From Hyparrhenia diplandra (Eukaryota > Streptophyta > Magnoliopsida > Poales > Poaceae), in the NCBI GenBank assembly GCA_015847255.1, contig JADLZK010002559.1:1-64000 (forward strand): a stretch of DNA of 64,000 nucleotides, read 5' to 3'. The translations under genes were made by a program, and so were the position numbers. Shown here piece by piece: positions 10,356 through 21,500 of this stretch. The notes under the pieces are model-generated. The model saw only the letters and a list, made by a program, of their open reading frames with translations. It was not told where the DNA came from and did no database searches. The stretch's first letter is position 1, and every line of letters starts with the position of its first letter.

Positions 10356-11579
10356 ATGGCGGCGGAGTCGTCGCGAGGAGAAGGAAAGAACGACGGGGAT
10401 GATGTTGATGTGCTGCTCAAGGGGCTGAGTCTGAGTGAGGCGGAGACAGACGGCGTGGTCCTGGCGGCGGCAGAAAAAACGAATCTACCAGAGGTCAAGT
10501 GAATGGCGACGGCAAGATTGCTGACAACTAAGAAATTTAGTGAGTCATCCTTGATCTCAACGATGAAGGCAGCTTGGAATACGGCGAAGGAGGTGTCGTT
10601 TCATTCCATCGACACGAACCCGCGCTCAGTGCGGCGCATCGTTTAGGGATTGGAAGCGCATCATGGAGGAGGGCCCTTGGATCTTCCAAGGTCATGCGCT
10701 AATGCTGGAAGAATTCGATGGTGCAACTCCAACCCCAACAAAGCTACCATGTACCGTCCAAGCATGGGTTCAGATCCATAAAATACCGCCTCTGTATAGA
10801 ACTCGTGAGATTATACAGAGGCTTGCTGAGAAGATTGGACATGTGGTGTTGATTGAGGAAAGGTGGTGGCTAGTGGAAGAGGAGATTTCTTCAGGGCACA
10901 GGTCAACTTAGACGCAACCAAATCTTTGGTTCGCTTTGTTACCTTATCGCCCGAGGGGAGTGCTCCTATGCATCTTCAAGTCAAGTATGAAAAGATGCCA
11001 TGCTTCTGTGCTCATTGTGGTATGATGGGCCATACTCACCTTGAGTGTGGTTCAGGCGAGTTCAAGGAGGAAGAGTTGCAATATGGAGAGTGGATGCTTG
11101 CGAGAGGTGAGACATGGCGTGCTGGTACCCCTCGACTTCGGTCGGGCGGAGGAGAGCAGAGACCCCAGCAGTCTTTTGAAGCAAGTAGGGGAGCTGGTGA
11201 TTGCAGGAGGGCCAGGGGACGAGGTGGACGTTTTGGTTCATCATGTGATGGCCTTTGGAGGGAAAAGAAGAAGCAGGAGACCGAGCAAAAGGAGGATAGC
11301 TCGGGTTCGAGGAAGAGGAATTCAACGGAGGCAGGCTTGCCAGAGGATGTTGCAGACTCGGCTACTAGTCCTATGAAGCCGGTGTCTCAAGTGGATGTTG
11401 ATGGCGGTGATGCTAGGCGGGGGCTGTTCCAGTCATCAAGTAACATCCTAAAGGAAACACTGCCACCACCACCTCAATATGTCTCTCCCAGGGACAAGAA
11501 GAAGGCAAAGAAGATAGATGCTGAGCATTCGATGAATGAAAAGGCGGCGCCCGGTGCGGGTGACCGCCCGGCCAAATGA
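10356..11579 (+). pseudogene. LINE ORF1: DUF4283 and zinc-knuckle protein
   Basis: The ATG at 10356 follows the GC-rich leader. The N-terminal part shows the acidic, leucine-rich stretch DDVDVLLKGLSLSEAE seen in plant LINE ORF1 proteins. A TGA at 10500-10502 ends this frame, and the DUF4283-like core resumes downstream (EEGPWIFQGHALMLEEFDG at about 10665, then VQAWVQIHKIPPLYR). The next segment, KSLVRFVTLSPEG, leads into a good CCHC knuckle C-X2-C-X4-H-X4-C (CFCAHCGMMGHTHLEC, about 11000-11048). A basic, low-complexity C-terminal tail ends with PAK and TGA at 11577-11579. Likely role, from the family: RNA-binding, nucleocapsid-like. At least two stops and a frame change make it non-functional. 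Confidence 0.8.
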
Positions 11580-14500
11580 GTTGTCTAAGCTAGAACTGTC
11601 GTGGATTGGGCAACGCCACGACAGTCAAAGAGCTTCGCGAGTTGGCGAAGAAGTTTGCCCCGACCGTGCTGTGTGTTCTTGAAACTCAGGTTCATAGGGC
11701 TCGGGTAGAAGGTCTCAAAAATACTCTAGGCTATGATAATGCATTTGCTGTAAGTAGTTCAGGTCGCATTGGAATAATAACACTAGATTGGATATTTTAC
11801 CGTACTCTCAGTATCACATTGATACTATCATTACTGAGAGTGGGGGAGATCCCTGGCGTTTGACGTGTGTTTATGGTGAAGCACAGGTTTCAGATCGTCA
11901 CAAGACGTGGGATTTACTCAAGTTCATCCGGGCATCCTCTCCACTGCCCTAGGTGTGCATTGGGGATTTCAATGAAGTGCTATGGCGCTCGGAACATGAA
12001 GGAGCGCAGGAGAGAAGCTGGATTTCGGGATGCTCTTGATGTATGTGGGCTGGCTGATCTTGGCTTTGAAGGGCGCCCATGGACATTTGAGAAACGGGTT
12101 GTAGGAGGCTCGTTCTGTCGAGTTCGACTCGATAGAGCAGTGGCATGTCCGGACTGGTCTGGTCATTTTCCGCTTGCTTCAGTACACCACCTCACCTCAG
12201 CAGCCTCTGATCATGAGCCTATACTGCTTCGGTGGAGGGAAGAGGCAGGGCAGGGGAGAAGGAAGCAGAAGAAACAGTTTAAATACGAAGTTATGTGGGA
12301 ATCACATGAAAGTTTTAAAGGCACATTATCTCAAATGTGGAATAGCCAGCCAAGAGCCTCGAGTGTGGATGGGCTGTTGAACAAACTAACAACCGTCGCC
12401 AATCAATTGGGCGGTTGGGAGGCATCGACCTTCGGCAACGTCACAAGTGAGCTGAAGGGCTTGAACAAAGAGTTAGAACGTCTTCGGGCGGATCCTCACA
12501 GGCTAGTCCCATCTTACGAGGAGACAAAGGTTGTGGGAAGGATCATGGAGTTAAATCATTGAGAGGAGGTAATGTGGAGGCAGCGGTCACGTATTTCGTG
12601 GCTGGCGAAGGGAGACAAAAATACACACTTCTTCCACCTCAGAGCTTCACAACGGAGGAAAAGAAACAAGATCTCCAAATTGAGGAGAGAAGATGGTACT
12701 GTCACCGAGGATGTAGAGGTGATACTTCTATTACGACAGAGTTCTATAAAAGGCTATATACGGCAGAAGGCACTGCGGACTCTGATCAACTTCTGGCAAC
12801 GGTGCCAATTAAGGTAACTGGTGATATGAATGATTTGCTATCGAAACCAATTGGCACAGAAGAGGTGAAGGTGGCATTGTTTCAAATGTTCCCTACAAAG
12901 GCTCCGGGTCCAGATGGTTTCCCAGCTCATTTTTTTCAGAGACACTAGGACCTATGTGGCGAGGAGGTTACGACAGTGGTACTTAGAGTTTTGGGTGGAG
13001 AGGAGGATCTATCAAAACTCAACAATACGAATATTGTCCTAATACCTAAAGTGGAAAACCCAGAGGAGATTGGACAGTTTCGGCCAATTAGTTTGTGCAA
13101 CATAGTGTACAAAATAGCATCCAAGACGGTGGCTAACAGGCTCCGATTAATTCTTCCGGAAATCATATCAGAAGAGTAGTCGGCCTTCGTTCCTGGGAGA
13201 TTGATAACAGATAACATTATCACGGCTTATGAATGCTTGCATTATATGAAGAAGAAGAGAGCCAGGGACGACCATTATTGCGCCCGAAACTTGACATGCG
13301 CAAGGCATATGATAGGTTGGAGTGAGACTATCTACGGAGAATTATGACCAAGCCGGGCTTTAACCGGCTATGGGTGGATATGATAATGAGATTGGTAAGT
13401 TCGGGTTACCTTTTCGGTTGTTCCGAATGGAAATAGGTTGGAAGCTTTCAAACTTTCTCGAGGCATTGGCAAGGGGATCCTATTTCTCCCTACTATTCTT
13501 GTTTGGCGCAGAGGGCCTTTTCGTGCCTCTTAAATTCTTGTTCTCGGTCATCGATCTCATGGGCATCAAAGTGGCTCGTTAGCGCCGGGCCGCGTGAGTC
13601 ACCTTCTCTTTGCGAGATGACACCGCTATTTTTCAAGGCTAATAGGGGATGTAGATCTTTGTTAAGAATGCTTTGGAGTTGTATTGTCATGCTTCTGGAC
13701 AACAAATTAATTTGGAGAAGTCCTCAATCCATTTTGCCAAGGGTTGTACCAACGCTACCAGGGAGGAGATCAAGGTAATTCTTCAAGTTAGTAATGAAGC
13801 CCTAAGTGAGAGATATCTAGGTCTACCGACAGACATCGAGCAATCGACCATTGGTGCATTTTCTTACATCAAGGACAGGGTGTGGAAGAAAGTCCAAGGA
13901 TGGATTGAGCGCTGCAAGTCAACAGGAGGCAAAGAAGTTCTGATCAAGTCAGTTGCCCAAGCAATTCCGACGTACTCAAGGGCATGTTTTCGTCTACCTC
14001 TCTGCAAGCATATAAATGGTCTCATCCGTGACTTCTGGTGGGGCAGCAAGGAGGGTAAACGGAAGGTGTGTTGGGTTGCATGGGATGAGATGATACTCCG
14101 CAAGAGTTCGGGGGCTTGGTTTTAGAGACATTGAGCTCTTCAACTTTGGCTTTGTTGGTGCGACAGCGTCGCGGCTTTTTGAAGGATCCATGCTCTCTTA
14201 GTGCCCGGATACTCAAAGCCGTATATTACCCTAATACGATGTACTTGAGGCGGAACTTGGACAATCCCCGTCTCGAGTGTGGAGGGCCATCTGCGAGATG
14301 GCATTGATGTATCTGCGCCAAGGCCTCATACGCCAGGATCGGGATCGGGGCAATGACGGAGATATGGGGTCACCCCGCTCCCAAGGGGACGGATGCCATT
14401 TCCTATGCGGCGGTGAAGGAGAATAATCTTGTGCTGATTTGAGAACTAATTGATCAAACAACGCGAAGCTGGAATTCTCGATCATACGAGAGTTCTTCTC

Positions 14501-15653
14501 TCCGATTGATTGGGAAATCATCGAGGGCATTCCATTAGGCACAAGGATGATAGATGACTTCGGGCTTGGCATTACGAGAAAACCGGGAACTTTTACGCTC
14601 GGGTCGGCATATCGTATGCTAGTTCGCAAGAAGGAAACCCTATCTCGCTTGGCCGGAGAACAAAACGGGAATCGGATGTCAAAGCCAAGGAGGAAGAATG
14701 GAGTGAGTTGTGGAGGGTTAAAGTACCTTCCAAGATCGGGGTGTTTTCGCGGGCGTTTAGCAAGACACTCGATCCCGACCGAGGACATCGACATCACAGA
14801 ACATGGCATCGAACGGGAGATGTGCGATTTGTGGCGAGGATGGACTCGTGGAGACATGCCCTCCTCGAGTGCAATCTTGCTAGGTGTGTTTGGGCTCGCA
14901 AGATGAGGAGACGGTGGAATATTTGTTTCATCTAGAAACCCGTAATGCCGGAGAATGGCTAGCCGAGATCGTGAAAGGACTCAAGCATGAGGTTTTGACA
15001 AGGGTGGTGGTCACCTTTGGGCAATCTGGGTTTGCTCGTAGGCAAGAACCGTGCGGGAGAACAAATTTCAAAGCCCGCCTGTCCACGCATATGTTTATTG
15101 AGCGCTTCATCTCGTAGCCGGAGCCGACAAACTCGAAACCGAAGACAAAAATGACGGGAGGAACGCCGGCTCCAAGGTGGATTAAACCCCGGTGGTTGCG
15201 GCAAAATTAACGTTGACGCAGCCTATATCAAAGAATTCGGCGAGAGCTTCTATTGCCGCGGTGGCCGGGGATGAAACAGGCTCTTTCTTAGGGGCTTCAA
15301 GGTCTTTGGGTGCTCGAGGGATGCAGGGACGCCGAGACGGCCGAGGTAGCGGCGTGCCGTGAAGGACTAGCCTTGTCCATTGATTTGAACATTTGAGTTT
15401 TCGTTTGGCGAGTGATTGTGTCAATGCAATCAAGGCCATCCACGGAGAGGGGCTTGGGATACATGGCTCGATTGTCCAGGACATCAAGGCGACAGTTCGA
15501 GAGTTCACAAGAGCTGAATTCATCCATGAAGGAAGGCAATCCAACTATGATGCCCATAGTTTAGCTAAAAGCCATGTAAATTCTATGATTGGTAGACATG
15601 TCTGGTTTGTGTTGCCTCCGGAAGGAGTTTGTAATTCCTATAAACTAATATAA
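11576..15653 (+). pseudogene. LINE ORF2: endonuclease, reverse transcriptase, RNase H (broken)
   Basis: ORF2 starts at the ATG of 11576, overlapping the ORF1 stop as ATGA. The sixth codon, expected to be Trp in the SWNCRGLG start motif of plant L1 endonucleases, is TAG. The endonuclease ends with SAASDHEPILLRW (about 12205-12235), carrying the SDH catalytic motif. The reverse transcriptase is recognisable from KAPGPDGFPAHFF (12898), then LIPKVENPEEIGQFRPISLCN (about 13040) and LDMRKAYDRLE (about 13290, the following Trp being TGA). The FADD catalytic box near 13608 is frameshifted by one base. The C-terminal RNase H-like part, with FRLASDCVNAIKAIHG and SLAKSHVNSM, ends at TAA 15651-15653. Many stops and indels show decay. 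Confidence 0.85.
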
Positions 15654-15694
15654 TGGAGGCCTGTTTTGCTAAAAAAAAAACAGTTCAATAGAGT

Positions 15695-16059
15695 CCACAA
15701 CCTGCAAGGCTTCAATTCCAAGACGTGACACTCGTCATGAAACAAAGTAAAACAGGGTTTATCAATACACAGAGTTTTGCTGCACAGTTTCATAGAAATA
15801 TTTTATCCATTCATGGGTCCCACTGTTTCTTCCCCCAAATTACTTTCACAGCCGCTTCTCACCTGTCGCCGTAGAATTGCAACCTGTTGTCACTGCTCCA
15901 CTAGACCATCTGATCCATCTGCACGTAAAAGCTAGCAGCAGTAGCACACCATCATTTTTGCTCGCCGATTTAGAACTGCTAGGCAGGGACAGGGGAGAGT
16001 GCCAGCGTGCTAGCGGCCGAGCGCTATATGTGTGTGGTGAAGTCGCCAGTGGAAGACCA
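15695..16059. other. Unassigned DNA
   Basis: No gene, repeat or motif that I can support. Confidence 0.3.
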
Positions 16060-16148
16060 TGAAAGATCCTAATGGCTAGAGGGGGAGGGGGATGAATAGC
16101 GTATTAAAAATTCTACAACAACACTTGAACAAACCAGTTAGTAATTAA
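16060..16148 (-). mobile_element. Copia LTR end fragment (antisense)
   Basis: TGAAAGATCCTAATGGC followed by a G-rich tract, ATGAATAGC and a TTCTACAA block matches the start of the LTR at 5458 and, reversed, the LTR end at 3075-3139. Similarity ends near 16148, so only about 90 bases survive. Confidence 0.65.
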
Positions 16149-17182
16149 AACAACGGTCGGTGGATGACAGCAGCTGCGCGGCGGAGCGGATGGAAAGGCG
16201 GACTCTGTCCAGCGAGGAGGCGCAACAAGGGCATAGGAAGGTGGCGAATCTGGTGGTGGTGGCGATTTGGCATGAGGAGGCCCAAAAGGGTGGAACGCGG
16301 TGGTGGTCGAGCTTGAGCTCGCGGCAGCTATGGCGGGGAGACGAGCGACAACGGTGGGGGCGGGAGCAGGCGGATCCAATGGCCCGGCGTGAGTTTCGCG
16401 CGGTTTGTCGCTCGACAGAAGGAAGGGAGATGGGAACAGAATAACATAAGGGTAGTTTAGACATTTCTCCTCTCGGCTACTATCCAAACTAATAGAATAC
16501 CCCCAACGGACTAGACAAAGGTCGTTGAGCCACCCAAAACTCTATAACATGTCAAAGAGCTCATTGAGGTGCACAATATCAAGTTTTGGATCACCTAATT
16601 TAGAGTCTAGACTAGAAAGTTACGCCTTTCAGAAGATCGAAAAAATGTGCATGGAATCAATAAAACTGAATCTGGACCTCTAACACTCTATATAAGTAGG
16701 AGTATGTCAATAAAAAAAAAAAAAAAAAAAAAATCAATTAGCTGCAGATGATATATGTCGAAACTCGAGAATGGTTTGTAGGACCCAAAGTGTATATAGC
16801 GAAATGTTATAAGCATACAACAAAAGGTTCCTTTTTTTCGGTACGAACAGCAAAACTGTTGGCTTTGTTTGGCTGTAAAAGCACCCCCCATCAGTTATGC
16901 GCGCCGTCGCAAAATAAGAGACGGCTCAAAACGAACAGAAGTTGCTAATAAAGGATGATTATACATCACCATAATGCTTGAATGTTGTTTTTACTGACAA
17001 GCACTATGCATGCTTGGATCACCACACCAGGAATACATCTCGAATCTGAAGCGTGCAACACGCAGTAAATAATTCCTTTGTCCGTTTTCATCAGAAGATG
17101 GATAGAAAGCATTCAGTGGAAACTCATTCATTCACTCACTCGAGAATCCCAAGAGACCACTCGATGCAAATGAAGGGACGAA
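16149..17182. other. Unassigned DNA with a poly-A run
   Basis: 16150-16440 is GC-rich with no recognisable protein on either strand. An A22 run lies at 16712-16733. The rest shows no feature. Confidence 0.3.
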
Positions 17183-17190
17183 TATAAATA
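17183..17190 (+). promoter_or_regulatory. Candidate TATA box
   Basis: A clean TATAAATA on the plus strand, followed by a short pyrimidine-rich tract (CCTCTCTTC) about 24 bases later and an ATG at 17284. The layout suits a plant core promoter, but no recognised gene follows. Confidence 0.35.
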
Positions 17191-17283
17191 GAGCTGCGTC
17201 GTAGACGTCCTCTCTTCTATGGGACCCTTATTACACGAACTGCAACACTATTCTTTGCCAGCAATCGGTCAAGTCTTCCCGTG

Positions 17284-17511
17284 ATGGATCATCTGCCCAA
17301 GTTTGTGGCCGATTTGATATGTTTCTTCCGTAGGTATGTACTGTATGCAGCAACCTGCATCGATCAGATTTTTCTTCTTCCCCCAAAATTCCCGGCTCAA
17401 TCATTTTGTCACAAAGTTGGCACTCTTTCTTATGATATACTAGTATTTCTTATGATCTCTTGTTTTGACTTGGGCATGTTGTATCCAAGAATCTATTTCG
17501 GCATGTTTTGA
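17284..17511 (+). CDS. Small uncharacterised open frame after a TATA box
   Basis: A 75-codon frame starts MDHLPKFVADLICFFRR and ends PRIYFGMF. It is cysteine- and phenylalanine-rich and partly hydrophobic, with no known domain. A GT dinucleotide directly after the FFRR codons (near 17333) could be a splice donor, in which case this would be exon 1 of a longer transcript. I see no obvious second exon. Support comes only from its position about 95 bases after TATAAATA. It may well be a chance frame. Confidence 0.15.
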   Translation: MDHLPKFVADLICFFRRYVLYAATCIDQIFLLPPKFPAQSFCHKVGTLSYDILVFLMISCFDLGMLYPRIYFGMF

Positions 17512-17942
17512 AGATGGGAATTACTCATGAATCTTATGTGTGATGAGTAATAGATCGTAATTGTTGGCAAATCCCAAGTCAAAACTAGACTCAGATCATC
17601 CGTGGGCCACAGCATTACAATTGTGAATTAGCTTGTCTTTGTTACAGGCTTTGTTGGAGTTTCTTCATTAGCTTAATTAAAAGCGTTGCCAAACATGTAA
17701 CACACGAAATAGTTTCTAAAGTCAAAACCAAATGTAAAAACATTGAAACCAAAGTCATTTTTGCCTAGAAGTCGAAATCATAATATATGTAGCTTCTTTT
17801 GGTTTCACCTTTTTAAGACACGGATAACTGGTCAAATGAAATTTGCTAATCCTTCTATAATTCATATAGTTTTTATTATGTATACCTAGACATAACATAT
17901 ACATATGATTGGTAAATCTCTTTTTTGAAAAAACTTTGTGCA
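17512..17942. other. AT-rich intergenic DNA
   Basis: No gene or repeat supported. Confidence 0.3.
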
Positions 17943-17945
17943 TAA

Positions 17946-18237
17946 GAGCAACTTCAACAACTTGGCTAAACATAATAGCTAAATATCATTGTATAGTCAT
18001 TTTTATAAAAATAAAAACTTCTAAAAAAAAAGAATAGATCTATAATACACTTGCTATTTGATAAAATCATATAGCAAATAGCTATGGCCGGGCTATATAT
18101 GGCCATTGATATTTCAGGCATAGCATGTTTGCTATTTTCTTGAACCATATAGCACGTGTGTGTTGGAGTTTAATTTTACTCTAAAAAAACCATATATATC
18201 CTAGCTAACAAGAATAACATATCCCTTCGAGTTGCCC
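17946..18237. mobile_element. Tourist-like (PIF/Harbinger) miniature element
   Basis: Left end GAGCAACTTCAACAACTTG, right end CGAGTTGCCC, giving imperfect inverted termini. It is flanked by TAA at 17943-17945 and 18238-18240, the 3-bp duplication typical of PIF/Harbinger. The 292-bp interior is AT-rich and non-coding. It lies about 350 bases upstream of the SAE1 start codon, within the likely promoter. Confidence 0.7.
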
Positions 18238-18360
18238 TAAGATTATAAAAAAGACCCCAATTATCCTGTTGATATAAATTTCTAGCTTCACCCTAAATAT
18301 ATTAAAATATTTTTGAAGACCTTATATTAATAATAATAACTATAGAAAAACGCCTAAGCT

Positions 18361-18591
18361 TCCATAGGGTAAATCTGGACCGTTGATTCTTCTGTTCATC
18401 CACGACGGACGGCTCGATTGGTCGCCTCTCCGAAGTCAAAAGGGCAACAGGGAGGGGAAAAAACCAAGAAATTTCCCACTCGCAAAACCCTCGTCCGCTC
18501 CGCTATCCCTCCCCCCGATCTCTCCTCGGCGGCTCGGCTAGCTAACCCGGATTGGCGGCGTCTCAGGCTCGTGATCCGGGCGGTCGCGGCG
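18361..18591 (+). promoter_or_regulatory. SAE1 proximal promoter and 5' leader
   Basis: GC content rises sharply and pyrimidine-rich tracts (CCCTCCCCCCGATCTCTCC near 18508) precede the ATG, as in grass 5' leaders. No clear TATA box is present, which suits a housekeeping gene. The ATG at 18592 (GCGATGGAC context) is the only ATG near the first exon, but its frame differs by one base from the conserved coding frame. Confidence 0.45.
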
Positions 18592-21500
18592 ATGGACGGC
18601 GGCGGCGCGGGCGTGCGCGGCACGGAGGGGAGCTCACGGCGCAGGAGACGGCGCTCTACGACCGCCAGATCCGCGTCTGGGGCGTCGATGCCCAGAAGAG
18701 GTGCGCAGCCGCCAAAGGCCCTACCTCGCCTTTGCCCTTTCTTGTTTGTTTCTTTTTTGTGTCGGTTTTATTTATTTATTTATTTTACTAGTTCTTGCTC
18801 TGTTTTTCTTCATCTTTATTTATTTGGAGCAAGCAAGCACGGCGTCGGTTATTGTCGCTAAAAGTTACCATCTTTTGTGGGTGGTTTATTTATTATATAT
18901 ATTTTACTGGAGTGTCTCGGATGTGTAGTGTACCATTTTTTGTTTTTGATTTTATAAATTATAGATTCTATAGATCCAAAGCTTGCATTTTGGTGTGAAT
19001 AAAAAACCCGAATTGCTGGTGCTGTTTCAAGTTTGCTGGACCTCCCCCAATTTATTTCCCAAGTCGTTTTCGTCATCATGCATCGCATCTTCCTGAGCTA
19101 ATAACTGTTTCATCTCTGTTTCCTGGAACAGACTAAGTAAGGCGCACGTGCTCGTGTCTGGCATGAACGGAACCACCATCGAGGTACCTTTCTGCTACTC
19201 TAGCGTGTAGCGATTAGTGTTTATTTTTTCTGCTACTCTGGTGAGTAGCCATTACTGTAGTAATAATTTTTCGTACTATGTATAGTGTAACCCAAGTTTA
19301 GGTATTGCTTTGAACTAGGTAGCTACTGTATAATTTCTTCCTGGGAGTTTATTATTACTAATGTTATGTAGCAATGTTTGCCCAATTTGTCAGAATTACA
19401 TTTTCCCTCCCAATTCTGTTCTTTTCTGGAAAAATGATACTGATAATTATTCCATCTATTTGACACTACCAGTTGGCTTTTATTTGTCTTACCTGTTGTT
19501 TTTATTCTCTTCGTTTATTATACCAGCTTGTGTATAATTTCAGTTACAAAATCTCTGCTCTCCCCATACTATATTTTTTGAGTTCGAATTTATACTTTAT
19601 TGCCTCCTTGTTATATTTCTTTTTTTAGAATTGGTATCTTACGTTGTTAAATACTTATTGAAAACTAAGTTCTGGAATCTATTTAGGGTCTGTTTGGATC
19701 AGCTAGAGATTGTTTGCCTATGGATACTACTTTTATCAATCTCTTATCTCAGATTGCCACAGTCCCACAAGCAGCCTCCCCCTAGCTTTTAGCAGCTTGT
19801 GCATGCTGAAAAACACAGCACTGCCCTCCCACCACGAACTCCTTTCAGTGCAGTTGTAGCTGACCGTGACATGCTGAGCGAGTCTATTGTTGATATCCTT
19901 TCACCTGACCTCCATCATGACAGTCCTCAGTGGCACGGCGCTCGCCCCCTTGCGCTAGCTCTGCTGCGAGCCCTCTCCGCCTCAATTCCATCACTTTTTC
20001 CACTGCGGAAGATAAGAAGCAGCCACGTGTCCAGGCTAACCCTGTCAAGAAGGTTTCCTGCTTCCCCAGTTGCGGCGACCAGCACCACAACCCCAAGAAG
20101 CTTGGCACCCCAGTCCTTTCCACTGCAAGATTATTCTTGGGTCTTCCTTGTCACTGGGGCTGGGTGATGCAGTGGCAATCAGGATGGGAACAGGAGATGT
20201 TGGAGTCATCTTCCATGGTGTTTGCGCTTGAATGGGTGGAGAGTTGTGAGGAAAGGAGGAAAAGGCCAGAGTGAGAGAGACAGGGGTGTGATGGGGGTAG
20301 TGTTAAAGACTTTTGACATCCAAAACCAGCAATCCAGCCCCCTCACAGTCCAGTAATCCACAATCCAACTTTTGACGCTAATCCAAATGGGCCTTAAACT
20401 GTCGAGTTATGGATATATTTCAACAGTTTGTGCTGTTATTTTATTTGTGGTTTAAACTTGAAGTTGGTCCCTGTTATTCTGAATTCTGATTATTTATGGC
20501 AAAAAGATGACACTAAGTTTAAGCATCACAACAAGATCATTGTGTTCACAGAGAATGTGTTAAATATAAATGACAATATAACAGCAGTACTTATATATAT
20601 TGATTTAAAGTGTGAGTTTGTACTGCATTGAGCACTTAAAACATTTTGTATGGTATTCAATGAGCACTTAAAACATTTTGTATGGTATTCAATGAAAGAA
20701 TCATATCATGCACTGACAGTGGTGGTTTCATTCCTACGTTGTAGTTCTGCAAGAATATTGTTCTAGCTGGAGTTGGAAGTTTATCCTTGATGGATGATCA
20801 TGTAGTCACAGAGGACGATTTGAATGCAAATTTCCTAATTCCTCCTGATGAGAGCATATATGGTGGTAGATCTCGAGCCGAAGTTTGCTGTGAATCATTG
20901 ATAGATTTCAATCCTATGGTTCGAGTTTCTGTTGAAAAGGGTAAGGTTGAGTCTAAACTTCTTGCTAGCTTCAATCTCAGCTAAGAATGATCTCTTCTTT
21001 CCATTCTTGAATTGTCATGATCCTACTTTTTTTATGCTAAGGGGAGATGCTATTTCAATATGTGTTTTTGAGCTGGTTGTTAAGAAATTCTTCTAAGGAA
21101 ACAAATCTTTAATGACTATATGATGAGTTTTTAGTAGTAAGTTGGGTAGTTGTTTCAAAATTCTACAAGCTTAATTCTCCTTGAGATTTTCTGATAGGTA
21201 CAATGGTACAAGCTGTTATCATATTATTATATTGCATAGATTCTTAGTGGATCTGATGCTTGATAGTATCTCTGATTTGTTGTTTCCTTCAGGTGATCCA
21301 TCACTAATTGATGGAGAATTCCTTGACAAGTTTGACATTGTTGTACTTAGCCGTGCATCTCTTAAAACAAAGGTGCATATTCTTCTCTGGAAATAGTAAT
21401 TCTACTTTTTGTTGTGTTATCTTCAGGACTCTACAGGAAATTTGCCATGCTCATGATGTTTTGTATTTTTTTTTTTTTTCAGTTGTTTATTAATGAAAAC

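Larger units (their letters stand above)
10149..15682 (+). mobile_element. Near full-length L1-type LINE retrotransposon
   Basis: A 5.5-kb non-LTR element with a GC-rich 5' leader, ORF1 (10356-11579), ORF2 (11576-15653), a very short 3' UTR and an A10 tail (15671-15680). It is flanked by the 12-bp duplication GTTCAATAGAGT at 10137-10148 and 15683-15694. Domain order is DUF4283/zinc knuckle, then AP-like endonuclease, reverse transcriptase and RNase H, as in plant L1 elements. The complete 5' leader means it is not a 5'-truncated copy. Both ORFs carry stops and frameshifts, so it is inactive. Confidence 0.88.
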
